In this document: positions 1 through 7,852 of the stretch, piece by piece
How positions within the stretch are numbered: the stretch's first letter is position 1
How the letters are laid out: the number at the start of each line of letters is the position of its first letter
Source: Actinorugispora endophytica
Lineage (GTDB): Bacteria; Actinomycetota; Actinomycetes; Streptosporangiales; Streptosporangiaceae
Direction of reading: 5' to 3'
DNA: 64,000 bases
NCBI RefSeq assembly: GCF_004363075.1
Contig: NZ_SNYN01000001.1
Span: 473,938 to 537,937, forward strand
Program-made: the position numbers and the translations under genes
The notes under the pieces: generated by a model
What the model was told of the DNA's origin: nothing
Databases searched by the model: none
Seen by the model: the letters and a program-made list of their open reading frames with translations, nothing else

Positions 1-23
1 TGCGCGCCAAGGACGAGAAGTAG
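1..23 (+). CDS. C-terminal tail of a response regulator (partial)
   Basis: The first bases read in frame as RAKDEK followed by TAG. A lysine-rich tail ending 8 bp before a sensor kinase start is what the end of an OmpR-type response regulator in a two-component operon would look like. Only six residues are visible, so the assignment rests on position alone. Confidence 0.35.
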
Positions 24-31
24 GGCCGCCG

Positions 32-1426
32 GTGCCCCCGGGAACGCTCCGCTCACGCCTGCTGGTCGGCCTGCTCATCGTGACGGGGGTCGGCCTGCTG
101 GTGAGCTCGCTGGTCAGCGTCCTCACCCTGCGCGCCTTCATCAACGAGCGGCTCGAGGCCCAGCTGCTGCTCACCACCGAGCGGGCCATGGTCCGGCTGG
201 ACAACGGGACGCCGCCGGTGGGCGTCGACGCGCCCAGTCCGTCGCCGTACTTCGTGATCCTGCTCAACCCCGAGACGGGCGAGGTCAACCAGATCTACGG
301 CGACACCTTCCGCGAGGACGTGGTGCTGAACCGCATCGCCCGGCTCTCGCTGGAGGAGCTGCGCTCCCACGCCTCCTCCCAGGAGATCTTCGAGGTGGAC
401 GTCCCCAACGGCACGGTGCCCCCGCACATGGTCACCGTCCGGGCCCGCCACGACGCGATCATGGTCAGCGGGGTGCCCACCGAGGAGCGCCAGGACTACC
501 CGCGCCAGCTGATGACGGTGCAGATGATCACCGCGGTCCTGCTCCTGGGCGCGCTGATCCTGGCCGGGGGAAGGCTGATCGTGCGGGCGCTCGCCCCGCT
601 GAACCGGATGGCGACCACCGCCGGGCGGATCAGCACCGGCTCGGACCTGGCCGACCGGATGCCCGACGCCGACCCCTACAGCGAGGTCGGACGGCTCGGG
701 ATGGCGATCAACACGATGCTGGGGCGGCTGGAGAACGCCTTCAGGGCCAAGGCCGAGTCCGAGCGCCGGGTCCGCGACTTCGCCGCCGACGCCTCCCACG
801 AGCTGCGGACCCCGCTCACCACGATCCGCGGCTACACCGAGCTGTACCGGCAGGGCGCGATCCCGCCGGAGGACCTGCCCGAGGCCATGGGCCGGGTGGA
901 GGGCGAGGCCACCCGGATGTCCCAGCTGGTCGCGGAGCTGCTGGAGCTGGCCCGGCTGGACCGCACCGGGTCGCTCGAACTGGCCACCTGCGACCTGGCG
1001 ACGCTGGCCCGGGACATGGCCGGGGACGCCGCCGCGCTGGAACCGGACCGGAGCGTCACGCTGGACGTGCCCGACCGGCTCTTCTGGGAGGTCGACGAGA
1101 CGCGGTTCCGCCAGATCCTCGCGAACCTGCTGGCCAACGTCCGCGAGCACACCCCCGCGGACACACCGGTGACGATCCGGCTGCGCGCGCACGCCGACGA
1201 GGAGGCCGTCCTGGAGGTGATCGACGCGGGTCCGGGGATGCCCCCCGACGACGCGGCCCGCGCCTTCGACCGCTTCTACCGGGGCACCCGCTCCCCGGGC
1301 GCGGGCAGCGGCCTCGGGCTGTCCATCGTGCAGGCCATCGCCGCCGCCCACGGCGGCGCGGTCGCCATCGACTCCCGGCCCGGCGAGGGCGCCACCGTCA
1401 CCGTGCGCTTCCCGGCCCGGCACTGA
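32..1426 (+). CDS. HAMP-domain sensor histidine kinase
   Basis: Membrane sensor kinase of a two-component system, 464 residues with a GTG start. A first membrane segment lies at about residues 10-32, an extracytoplasmic sensor region at 33-160 and a second membrane segment at about 163-183. HAMP, HisKA and HATPase_c domains follow. The phospho-acceptor is H256 in the H-box SHELRTPLTTIRGY. The N-box (LANLLANVREHTP, about residue 365), the G1 box (DAGPGMPP) and the G2 box (GSGLGLSIV) are all present, so the kinase should be active. It follows the tail of a probable response regulator by 8 bp, giving the usual regulator-then-kinase order. The sensor region gives no clue to the signal. The architecture resembles actinobacterial TcrY/MprB-like kinases. 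Confidence 0.9.
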   Translation: MPPGTLRSRLLVGLLIVTGVGLLVSSLVSVLTLRAFINERLEAQLLLTTERAMVRLDNGTPPVGVDAPSPSPYFVILLNPETGEVNQIYGDTFREDVVLNRIARLSLEELRSHASSQEIFEVDVPNGTVPPHMVTVRARHDAIMVSGVPTEERQDYPRQLMTVQMITAVLLLGALILAGGRLIVRALAPLNRMATTAGRISTGSDLADRMPDADPYSEVGRLGMAINTMLGRLENAFRAKAESERRVRDFAADASHELRTPLTTIRGYTELYRQGAIPPEDLPEAMGRVEGEATRMSQLVAELLELARLDRTGSLELATCDLATLARDMAGDAAALEPDRSVTLDVPDRLFWEVDETRFRQILANLLANVREHTPADTPVTIRLRAHADEEAVLEVIDAGPGMPPDDAARAFDRFYRGTRSPGAGSGLGLSIVQAIAAAHGGAVAIDSRPGEGATVTVRFPARH

Positions 1427-1482
1427 CCCGGGCGGGTCCGGCCTGCCCGGGAGCGGAGGGACGGGGCGGATAGATTGGGGGC

Positions 1483-1650
1483 ATGGACATCGCGATCGTC
1501 TGCCAGGACTGCCACGGCAGCGGCTACCGGGTCCGGGTCTACGGGTACGTGTCCGCCGACGACGACCACGCCGAGATGCTGGTCCCCCGTGACTGCGAAC
1601 CCTGCAACGGCTCCGGGCGGATCCTGACCTCCGGCTGGTCGGCGGGCTGA
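1483..1650 (+). CDS. Small DnaJ-zinc-finger-like protein (two CxxCxGSG motifs)
   Basis: A 55-residue frame opening with [17 protein letters not shown], preceded by a purine-rich stretch (gggagcggagggacgg). It carries two copies of the motif found in DnaJ zinc-binding domains, CQDCHGSG near the start and CEPCNGSG near residue 40. The four cysteines could bind one zinc ion. There is no J domain or membrane segment. It stands alone between the sensor kinase and a membrane-anchored protein. Function is unknown; such short CxxCxGxG proteins may act in folding or as metal-binding adaptors. Codon bias and motif pairing argue that it is real. Confidence 0.65.
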   Translation: MDIAIVCQDCHGSGYRVRVYGYVSADDDHAEMLVPRDCEPCNGSGRILTSGWSAG

Positions 1651-1772
1651 TCCCGTCCGGCTTCCGGGCCCCGGACTTGTCCAACCGGCGGAAGACTCAA
1701 TAGCCTTCGACGGGAACCCCCCTTCGCCGGCATCCCGGCACTCCCAGCCGTCCCTTGAGGAGGCGTCCCCCC

Positions 1773-2315
1773 ATGAGCCTGGAGCCCGATGCTCCCGTTT
1801 CCCCGGACTCCGGCCCCCGCCACCGGTTGCGGCAGAAAGCGTCCCCCTCGCGCGCGCCGGACCTGGTCCGGTGGTCGCTGACGGTCGCGTCCGCACTCGC
1901 CGTCGGCTGCGCCGTGGCCCTCGCCCTCCTCGTCCAGCCGGTGGAAGGGCACGACCCGCAGGAGGCGGCGTCCCTCGTGCCGCCCGCCGTCCCCTCGGCC
2001 TCCCCCTCCCCGGTCGAGGCCACCCCGTCCTCGACGCCCTCACCGCCGTCCCCGCCGCCCTCCGCCGAGGCCGCCGCCTCGGGCGCCGCGGAGGTCACGA
2101 CCGAGGAGGTCCGGGAGACCGAGGCCCCTCGGCCTCGGCCCGAGGCCGAGAGCCCCGCCCCGGCGCCCTCCCCCGAGGACTCCTCGTCCCCGGCGCCCTC
2201 CCCCGAGAGGGGCGAGGACGGGAACGGCAGCGGAGGCGAGGAAGAGGAGGACGACCAGCAGGAGGACGACGACTCCCCCGAATGGTGGGAGTGGCCCTGG
2301 GGCCACCGGCACTGA
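1773..2315 (+). CDS. Membrane-anchored protein with Pro/Ser/Glu-rich extracellular tail
   Basis: 180 residues. The ATG at 1773 is preferred because TTGAGGAGG lies about 9 bp upstream. A short cytoplasmic N-terminus (about 30 residues) leads to one membrane segment ([17 protein letters not shown]). The long tail is rich in proline, serine and glutamate with repeats such as PAPSPE, then runs of E, D and Q, ending [11 protein letters not shown]. It looks like a single-pass protein with a disordered acidic stalk and an aromatic C-terminal tip. No catalytic domain is visible and I do not recognise a family. Confidence 0.6.
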   Translation: MSLEPDAPVSPDSGPRHRLRQKASPSRAPDLVRWSLTVASALAVGCAVALALLVQPVEGHDPQEAASLVPPAVPSASPSPVEATPSSTPSPPSPPPSAEAAASGAAEVTTEEVRETEAPRPRPEAESPAPAPSPEDSSSPAPSPERGEDGNGSGGEEEEDDQQEDDDSPEWWEWPWGHRH

Positions 2316-2356
2316 CCACTTGGCGCCCGCCTCCGCACGCCGTTACGTTAGTACTC

Positions 2357-3568
2357 GTGTACGAATCAACACCGCTGCCCCACCCCCGGCGCGACGCCGT
2401 CCTCTCCCGCCCGCAGGCCCGCCGGGTGGCACTGGGAGCCCAGGGGTTCACCGACCGGCGGCCCTCCGCCCCGGCGACCATGCGGCACCTGCGGCGGGTG
2501 GTCGACCGGGTCGGCGTCATCCAGATCGACAGCGTGAACGTGCTCTCGCGCAGCCAGTACCTGCCGGTGTACTCGCGGCTGGGCCCCTACGACCGGACGC
2601 TCCTGGACCGCGCGGGCACCGCGCGCAGCCGCCACCTCGTGGAGTACTGGGCGCACGAGGCGAGTCTCGTCCCTCCCGGGACGCACCGGCTGCTGCGCTG
2701 GCGGATGGCGCGCGCCCGCGACGAGGCGTGGGGCGGCATGCGGCGGATCGCCGCCGAACACCCGGACCTGGTGAAGGCGGTGCTCGCCGAGGTGGACCGG
2801 ATCGGCCCGGCCACCGCGCGCCGGGTCGAGGCCGCGCTCGAACACGACGCGCCCCGGACCAAGGACCAGTGGGGCTGGAACTGGTCGCTGGTGAAGTCCG
2901 CGCTGGAGTACCTGTTCTGGTGCGGCGAGGTCACCACCGACGGACGCACCCAGCAGTTCGAGCGCCGCTACGACCTGCCCTCCCGGGTGCTCCCGGCGGC
3001 CGTGCACGAGGCCCCCGACCCCGACCCCGCCGACGCCCGCCGGGAACTGGTGGCCATCGCGGCCCGCGCGCACGGCGTGGCCACCCAGAAGTGCCTGCGC
3101 GACTACTTCCGCCTCGACGCGGGCCAGGCCCGCGCGGCGATCGCCGACCTGGTGGACTCCGGCGAGCTGGTACCGGTGCGCGTCGAGGGCTGGAACCAGC
3201 CCGCGTTCCTGCACCGCGACGCCCGGTTCCCCCGCGCGGTGGCCGCCCGCGCCCTGCTCAGCCCGTTCGACTCGCTGGTCTGGGAGCGCACCCGCACCGA
3301 GGAGCTGTTCGGCTTCCGCTACCGCCTGGAGATCTACGTCCCCGCGCCCAAGCGCGTCCACGGCTACTACGTGCTGCCGTTCCTGCTGGGCGACCGCCTG
3401 GTGGCCCGGGTCGACCTGAAGGCCGACCGCGCGGCGGGCGTGCTGCTGGTCCGACGCACCACGGTCGAACCGGACGCGCCGCCCGAGACCGCGCCGGAAC
3501 TGGCCGCGGAACTCGCCCTGATGGCGGAGTGGCTCGGCCTGGAACACGGCGTGCGGATCCCGGAGTAG
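2357..3568 (+). CDS. ycaQ: Winged-helix DNA glycosylase of the YcaQ/AlkX type (HTH_42)
   Basis: 403 residues from a GTG start. Members of this family are winged-helix glycosylases that unhook alkylated bases and interstrand crosslinks. The catalytic signature of the AlkX branch, Q-hydrophobic-D, is visible as Q56-I57-D58 in [22 protein letters not shown]; AlkZ-type self-resistance enzymes have Q-x-Q instead. Other family hallmarks are [24 protein letters not shown] and the C-terminal [21 protein letters not shown]. No ribosome-binding site precedes the GTG, and an AT-rich stretch (cgttacgttagtac) ends just upstream, so the mRNA may be leaderless. The frame stays open upstream to 1871 but that part lacks family similarity. 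A palindromic repeat begins 7 bp after the TAG stop. Confidence 0.85.
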   Translation: MYESTPLPHPRRDAVLSRPQARRVALGAQGFTDRRPSAPATMRHLRRVVDRVGVIQIDSVNVLSRSQYLPVYSRLGPYDRTLLDRAGTARSRHLVEYWAHEASLVPPGTHRLLRWRMARARDEAWGGMRRIAAEHPDLVKAVLAEVDRIGPATARRVEAALEHDAPRTKDQWGWNWSLVKSALEYLFWCGEVTTDGRTQQFERRYDLPSRVLPAAVHEAPDPDPADARRELVAIAARAHGVATQKCLRDYFRLDAGQARAAIADLVDSGELVPVRVEGWNQPAFLHRDARFPRAVAARALLSPFDSLVWERTRTEELFGFRYRLEIYVPAPKRVHGYYVLPFLLGDRLVARVDLKADRAAGVLLVRRTTVEPDAPPETAPELAAELALMAEWLGLEHGVRIPE

Positions 3569-3574
3569 GGAACC

Positions 3575-3815
3575 TCCGGCGCGGGGGTGAATTCGGGCAC
3601 CGGTGGTTTTGTTGACGGTCGTGGGCTTTCTGCCCGTTTCGGGGCCGGGAAGGGCAGAAAGCCCAAGACCGTCAACGAAACCCTCACGCAACGGACATCA
3701 CGGGCGCGGCCCCGACCCGCACCCGCCGTCGCCGCCCGTTGTGACCCCGCGATCCGCGTGGCGTGAGGCCGAAAGACCCCCGAAGCACCGGTGCCCGAAT
3801 CACCCCCGCGCCGGA
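3575..3815. repeat. Palindromic TIR element, copy 1 (one-armed form)
   Basis: A 241 bp element bounded by inverted repeats of about 30 bp (3575-3605 and 3786-3815; core GCGGGGGTGA..TCGGGCACCGGTG) that match except for a one-base indel. Inside is a 25 bp stem with one mismatch (3611-3635 with 3652-3676, core GGGCTTTCTGCCC). One long arm lies on the right only. It starts 7 bp after the TAG of the glycosylase gene. Copies 2-4 are at 4605, 40486 and 43544. No reading frame inside is credible. It may act as a 3' terminator for the upstream gene. Confidence 0.85.
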
Positions 3816-4011
3816 ACCCCCATAGTCCCGGGTTCCTCGGAGGCACACCGGCCGCCACGGCGCATCCCCTCGCCTGGGGATCGCCGAGGCCGCTTGAGGC
3901 CACCCGTTCCCCGCTCCGAACAGGCGTTCCGGCCCTGCCCGGAGGACCCGGGCCCCTAGGATCCGGTTGAGGGGCCGGTTCCACGGCCCCCTGACAGAAA
4001 GTCCCCCGAAG

Positions 4012-4491
4012 ATGCGTGCACGCACCCTGGCCGCCGCCCTCGTGGCGGCCCTCACCGCCGCGCTCTGCCTTGCGGCCCCCGCCGAGGCCGCCCCGGCGCT
4101 CCAGTTCACCTACGCCCGCTACGACAGCCCGGGCACCGACACCGGATCCAACAAGTCGGTCAACGGCGAGTACGTGACCATCCGGAACACCACCAACAGG
4201 ACCGTCAACCTCAGGGGCTACGTCCTGCACGACGCGCCCTCGGCCGCGAACCGGTCCAAGGGCCGCAAGTGGAACTACGCCTACACCTTCGGCAGCTACT
4301 CGCTCGCCGCGGGGAAGTCGGTGACGGTGTACACCGGGACGGGGTCGGCGGGCTCCACGAGCCGGTACTGGGGGTACAAGCGGTACGTCTGGAACAACGA
4401 CGGGGACACCGCGACCCTGCGCAGCCCCGGCGGCTCCGTGGTCGACAGCTGCGTCTGGCGCTCGAAGGGGTCCGGCTCCACCAGGTGCTGA
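4012..4491 (+). CDS. Secreted lamin-tail-domain (LTD) protein
   Basis: 159 residues. A clear Sec signal peptide (MRARTLAAALVAALTAALCLAAPAEA) would be cleaved near residue 27. The mature part is a single lamin-tail domain: NGEYVTIRNTTNRTVNLRGYVLHD is the hallmark strand pattern and NNDGDTATLRSPGGSVVDSC closes the domain. Bacterial LTD proteins are extracellular and often linked to nucleases or surface structures; here the domain stands alone. Two cysteines, one near the end of the domain and one at the extreme C-terminus, could form a disulfide. The ATG at 4012 is chosen because the signal peptide begins there. A 31 bp hairpin follows the stop by 14 bp. Confidence 0.85.
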   Translation: MRARTLAAALVAALTAALCLAAPAEAAPALQFTYARYDSPGTDTGSNKSVNGEYVTIRNTTNRTVNLRGYVLHDAPSAANRSKGRKWNYAYTFGSYSLAAGKSVTVYTGTGSAGSTSRYWGYKRYVWNNDGDTATLRSPGGSVVDSCVWRSKGSGSTRC

Positions 4492-4505
4492 CGCCTGCCC
4501 CTTCC

Positions 4506-4577
4506 CTCCCGGTGACCGTGACGTCTCCGGGGTCTCAACCGCTTCCGAGACCCCGGAGACGTCACGGTCACCGGGAG
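4506..4577. terminator. Long perfect hairpin after the LTD gene (family H, copy 1)
   Basis: 31 bp perfect inverted repeat (4506-4536 with 4547-4577) around a 10-base loop. The stem contains TCCGGGGTCTC and its complement, a core shared with hairpins at 30666 and 43455. There is no U-tract. It sits 14 bp after a stop codon and probably terminates transcription. Confidence 0.75.
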
Positions 4578-4604
4578 AGGGAGGGCGCGGGACACCAGGG
4601 GGTC

Positions 4605-4948
4605 TCCGGTGCGGGGGTGATTCGCGTGCCGGTGTTTCGGGTGGGTCTTTCGACCTCACGCCGTGCGGATCGCGGGGTGACGGCGGGTGCGGGGCCGGAG
4701 GCCCGCGCGTCCCCACCGGATGTCCGTGACGCGGCGGTCCGAAGGCCGGCCCCGCCCCCACCCGGAATGATCACGGGCTTTCCGCCCTTCCAGGCCCCGA
4801 AACGGGCAGAAAGCCCAAGACCGTCAACAAAATCCCCACACACCGGACATGATGGACGCGACCTCGATCCGCACCCGCCATCACTGCCCGCTGTAACCAG
4901 GCCCCGAGCGGACCTCGACCCGACAGGGCCCGAACCCCCCGCGCCGAA
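4605..4948. repeat. Palindromic TIR element, copy 2 (two-armed, partly decayed)
   Basis: About 344 bp. The left end matches the family terminal repeat (tccggtgcgggggtgattcg); the right end is more diverged (ggcccgaaccccccgcgccg). The central CGGGCTTTCCGCCC..GGGCAGAAAGCCC palindrome is present near 4772-4822. The right end lies 6 bp from the TAG stop of the thiolase gene on the minus strand. Outer boundaries are by eye. Confidence 0.75.
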
Positions 4949-4954
4949 GCCTCC

Positions 4955-6097
4955 CTAGACCCGCTCGATGACGGTGACGTTGGCCTGGCCGCCGCCCTCG
5001 CACATGGTCTGCAGGCCGTAGCGGCCTCCCGTGCGGTGCAGTTCGTGGACCAGCTTGGTCATCAGGACGGCACCGGTGGCGCCCAGCGGGTGGCCCAGGG
5101 CGATGGCGCCGCCGTTGGGGTTGACCCTGGCCGGGTCCGCCCCGGTCTCCTCGATCCAGGCCAGCGGGACGGGGGCGAACGCCTCGTTGATCTCGGTGAC
5201 GTCGATGTCGTCGATGCCGAGCCCGGACTTCTCCAGCGCGATCCGGGTGGCCGGGATCGGCGCGGTGAGCATGTACACCGGGTCGTCCCCGACCAGGGAG
5301 AGCTGCACGATCCGGGCCAGCGGGGTGAGGCCGTGCCCGGCGACGGCCCGCTCGGAGGCGATCAGGAGCGCGCTCGCGCCGACCGAGATCTGGCTGGCCA
5401 CGGCCGCGGTGATCGCCCACCCCTCGCGCAGGGGCCTGAGTCCGGCCATCTTCTCCAGGCTGGTGTCGGGACGCACGCCCTCGTCCCGGGCGACCCCGGC
5501 CAGCGGCGCGATCTCCTTGTCGAAGCGCCCCCCGTCACGCGCCTCGGCCGCCCGGCGGTGGCTCTCCAGCGCGTACTCCTCCAGGTCGGCGCGCTTGTAC
5601 CCCCACTTCTCGCACATCAGCTGCGCGCCGCGGAACTGCGAGATCTCCTGCGCGCCGTACCGCTCGGTCCAGCCCTCGCCGTAGACCGGGATGTCGTTGT
5701 CGACGGCGAACCGGGCGTTGGCGCCCATCGGCACCATGCCCATGTTCTCCACACCGGCGGCCACCACGAGGTCCTGAGTCCCGGACATGACGCCCTGCGC
5801 GGCGAAGTGCACGGCCTGTTGGGAGGAGCCGCACTGGCGGTCGATGGTGACGCCCGCCGTGGTCTCGGGCAGCCCCGCCGACAGCCACGCGGTGCGGGCC
5901 AGGTCCAGCGCCTGCGGTCCGACCTGGCTGACGCAGCCCATGATCACGTCCTCGACCGCGGCCGCGTCCACCCCGGTGCGCCGGACGAGCTCCTTGAGGA
6001 CGTGCGCCCCCAGGTCGGCCGGGTGCACCGCGGCGAGCGCGCCCTTCCTGGTCCCGACCGGTGTGCGGACGGCCCCGACGATGTATGCCTCAGCCAC
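4955..6097 (-). CDS. Acetyl-CoA acetyltransferase (thiolase)
   Basis: 380 residues. Type II thiolase that cleaves 3-ketoacyl-CoA or condenses acetyl-CoA. The nucleophile is C89 in DRQCGSSQQAVHFAAQG, the acid/base pair is H336 in GHPLGATGA and C366 in CEGGGQANVTVIE, and the VTEINEAFAPV motif is intact. The GTG at 6097 is chosen because of CCTCCAGGAGGA just upstream and because VAEAYIVGAVRTPVG is the normal thiolase start. The gene has its own promoter region containing AACCGAA-N5-TTCGGTT, also found before the acyl-CoA dehydrogenase gene at 7853. That suggests a role in fatty-acid or branched-acid degradation. No partner hydratase/dehydrogenase gene is adjacent. Confidence 0.93.
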   Translation of the reverse strand: MAEAYIVGAVRTPVGTRKGALAAVHPADLGAHVLKELVRRTGVDAAAVEDVIMGCVSQVGPQALDLARTAWLSAGLPETTAGVTIDRQCGSSQQAVHFAAQGVMSGTQDLVVAAGVENMGMVPMGANARFAVDNDIPVYGEGWTERYGAQEISQFRGAQLMCEKWGYKRADLEEYALESHRRAAEARDGGRFDKEIAPLAGVARDEGVRPDTSLEKMAGLRPLREGWAITAAVASQISVGASALLIASERAVAGHGLTPLARIVQLSLVGDDPVYMLTAPIPATRIALEKSGLGIDDIDVTEINEAFAPVPLAWIEETGADPARVNPNGGAIALGHPLGATGAVLMTKLVHELHRTGGRYGLQTMCEGGGQANVTVIERV

Positions 6098-6140
6098 GGT
6101 TCCTCCTGGAGGACGTCGTTCCCGACGGTTCGGACTATCC

Positions 6141-6159
6141 AACCGAACGATATTCGGTT
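6141..6159. promoter_or_regulatory. Operator AACCGAA-N5-TTCGGTT upstream of the thiolase gene
   Basis: Perfect 7-5-7 inverted repeat, 44 bp upstream of the thiolase start. It overlaps a plausible minus-strand promoter (TTGCCA, 16 bp, TATCGT). The same 19 bp layout, differing only in the central five bases, occurs at 7766-7784. The size suits a TetR-type repressor, whose gene is not in the window. Confidence 0.7.
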
Positions 6160-6242
6160 CTGTTGGAATGGCAAGAGCCGGGCCCGCCCGCGCGCCTCCC
6201 CGCTTACCGGCACTTCACCTCCCGCCCGGGGATAATTCCGCC

Positions 6243-7088
6243 ATGCTGCTAGAACGGGTCGGCAAGCGGTACCACCCGCGCGCGCCGTGGGTTCTCCGCG
6301 ACATCGACCTCCACCTCCCCGAGTCCTCGCTGGTCCGGATCTCGGGCGGGAACGGCGGAGGCAAGTCCACCCTGCTGCGCCTGCTCGCGGGGGTCAGCGC
6401 GCCCACCGCCGGGAGTGTCCGGAACCGGCCGCGCACCGCGTACGTGCCCGAGCGGTTCCCGCCCGCGCTGCCCTTCGACGCCGCCCGCTACCTGCGGCAC
6501 CTGGGACGGGTGCACGGCCTCGGCGCCGCCGAGGCGGCACGCCGGGCCGACCACTGGACCGAGCGGCTCGGGCTCGGCGACCACGCGCGCTCCCCGCTGC
6601 GGCAGCTGTCCAAGGGCACCTCGCAGAAGGTCGCGGTCGCCCAGGCCCTGATGGCCGAACCGGGTCTGCTGGTGCTGGACGAGGCGTGGACCGGGCTGGA
6701 CGCGGGGTCCCGGGCCGTGCTGGACGCGGCGGTGCTGGACAGGGTCGCGGCGGGCGGACGGGCGGTCTTCGTGGACCACGACCCGCGGCGGCTCGCCGGC
6801 CGCGTCGACGCCGCCTACGCCGTCACCGGGACGGGGCTGCGGCCCGTCGGGACCGCCCCCGCGCCCCCTCCCGGCGCGCGCGTGCTCATCGAGGTCGACG
6901 GGCTCGGCCCGGAACCGCTCCCCGCCCTGCCCGGCTCCCCCGAGGTGACGCCCGCCACCTCCGGCCGCACCCGGTTGACCGTCTCCGAACACCACTCCGA
7001 CGCGCTGCTGCGCGCCCTCCTCGACCTGCCCTCCGCCCCGCACGTGCGCGCCGTGCGCGGCGCCACCGACCCCGGGGAGTCCGCGTGA
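6243..7088 (+). CDS. ABC transporter ATP-binding protein (ABC-2 exporter type)
   Basis: 281 residues. Nucleotide-binding subunit of an export ABC transporter. Walker A is GGNGGGKST (about residues 36-44), the signature is LSKGTSQKVAVAQAL (K in place of the second G, as in many ABC-2 ATPases), Walker B is LLVLDEAW and the H-loop is VFVDHD. After about residue 205 comes an unusual 75-residue extension with no recognised domain. The ATG at 6243 matches the normal start of the domain. The gene overlaps its permease by 4 bp, so the two are translationally coupled. Substrate is unknown. Confidence 0.9.
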   Translation: MLLERVGKRYHPRAPWVLRDIDLHLPESSLVRISGGNGGGKSTLLRLLAGVSAPTAGSVRNRPRTAYVPERFPPALPFDAARYLRHLGRVHGLGAAEAARRADHWTERLGLGDHARSPLRQLSKGTSQKVAVAQALMAEPGLLVLDEAWTGLDAGSRAVLDAAVLDRVAAGGRAVFVDHDPRRLAGRVDAAYAVTGTGLRPVGTAPAPPPGARVLIEVDGLGPEPLPALPGSPEVTPATSGRTRLTVSEHHSDALLRALLDLPSAPHVRAVRGATDPGESA

Positions 7089-7747
7089 CCGCCCTCATCG
7101 GCTACCGCCTCGACCTGGTCCTGCGCTCCTACCGGTGGGTGCCCCCGCTCCTGCTGTGGGCGGTCGTCGTGGCGATCGGCAGCATGCCGGGACAGCCGCT
7201 GACCGAGGCCCTCGCCTACAACTCCGCCGCGCTGCTCCCCGCCGCCGCGTGGCTGGCCCGCGTCTGCCTGCTCGCCGAACCCGACGCGGCGCGGGCCTGC
7301 GCGGCCGCCGCGCGCGGCCCGGTCCGGACGCACCTGTCGGGGGTGGCGGCGGCGCTGCTGGCCGGTGCCGCGCCGGCCCTGCTGGGCATCGGGGTCGCCG
7401 CCGCGTTCACCGGAAGGACCGATCCCGCTCTGCGCGGCGCCGCGGACTGGGCGGGGGCGCTGGCGGTGGGCTGCGCGACCGGGGCGGCGTGCGTCCTGGT
7501 CGGGGTGGCGGTCGGGGCGCTGTGCACGACCCTGCTGGAGCGCCGCCCGGCCTACGCGGTTCCCGCCACCGGACTGCTGACGGTGACGGCCCTGCTGGTC
7601 GCGGGCTCGCCCGCCAACGCGGCGATCACCTCGGTGACCGGCGGCCCCGAGGCGACGCCCGTCCAGGCGGCGGCGCTGGCCGGGGCCCTCGCCCTGGCCG
7701 CCGCAACCGCCTGGGGCACCGCGCTCGTCGCGCGCCGCCGGTATTGA
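7085..7747 (+). CDS. ABC transporter permease subunit
   Basis: 220 residues of mostly hydrophobic sequence with about six predicted membrane helices (for example PPLLLWAVVVAIGS, ALLAGAAPALLGIGVAAAF, AGALAVGCATGAACVLVGVAVGAL, AGALALAAATAWGTALVA). The GTG overlaps the stop of the ATPase gene in the usual GTGA arrangement. With that ATPase it should form a small ABC-2-type exporter. Cargo cannot be inferred. Confidence 0.8.
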   Translation: MTALIGYRLDLVLRSYRWVPPLLLWAVVVAIGSMPGQPLTEALAYNSAALLPAAAWLARVCLLAEPDAARACAAAARGPVRTHLSGVAAALLAGAAPALLGIGVAAAFTGRTDPALRGAADWAGALAVGCATGAACVLVGVAVGALCTTLLERRPAYAVPATGLLTVTALLVAGSPANAAITSVTGGPEATPVQAAALAGALALAAATAWGTALVARRRY

Positions 7748-7765
7748 CACCAGCGCCCTCTGCAA

Positions 7766-7784
7766 AACCGAACTCAATTCGGTT
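7766..7784. promoter_or_regulatory. Operator AACCGAA-N5-TTCGGTT upstream of the acyl-CoA dehydrogenase gene
   Basis: Second copy of the 7-5-7 repeat seen at 6141. It fills the spacer between a possible -35 (TGCAAA, 7761-7766) and -10 (TTACTG, 7783-7788), where a bound repressor would block polymerase. The start codon is 68 bp downstream. Confidence 0.7.
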
Positions 7785-7852
7785 ACTGTGATCCACAGCA
7801 CACGGCTCCGTTCCGGAGACCGCCCGCACCGCGACGCCGAGGGGTCAGTCCT

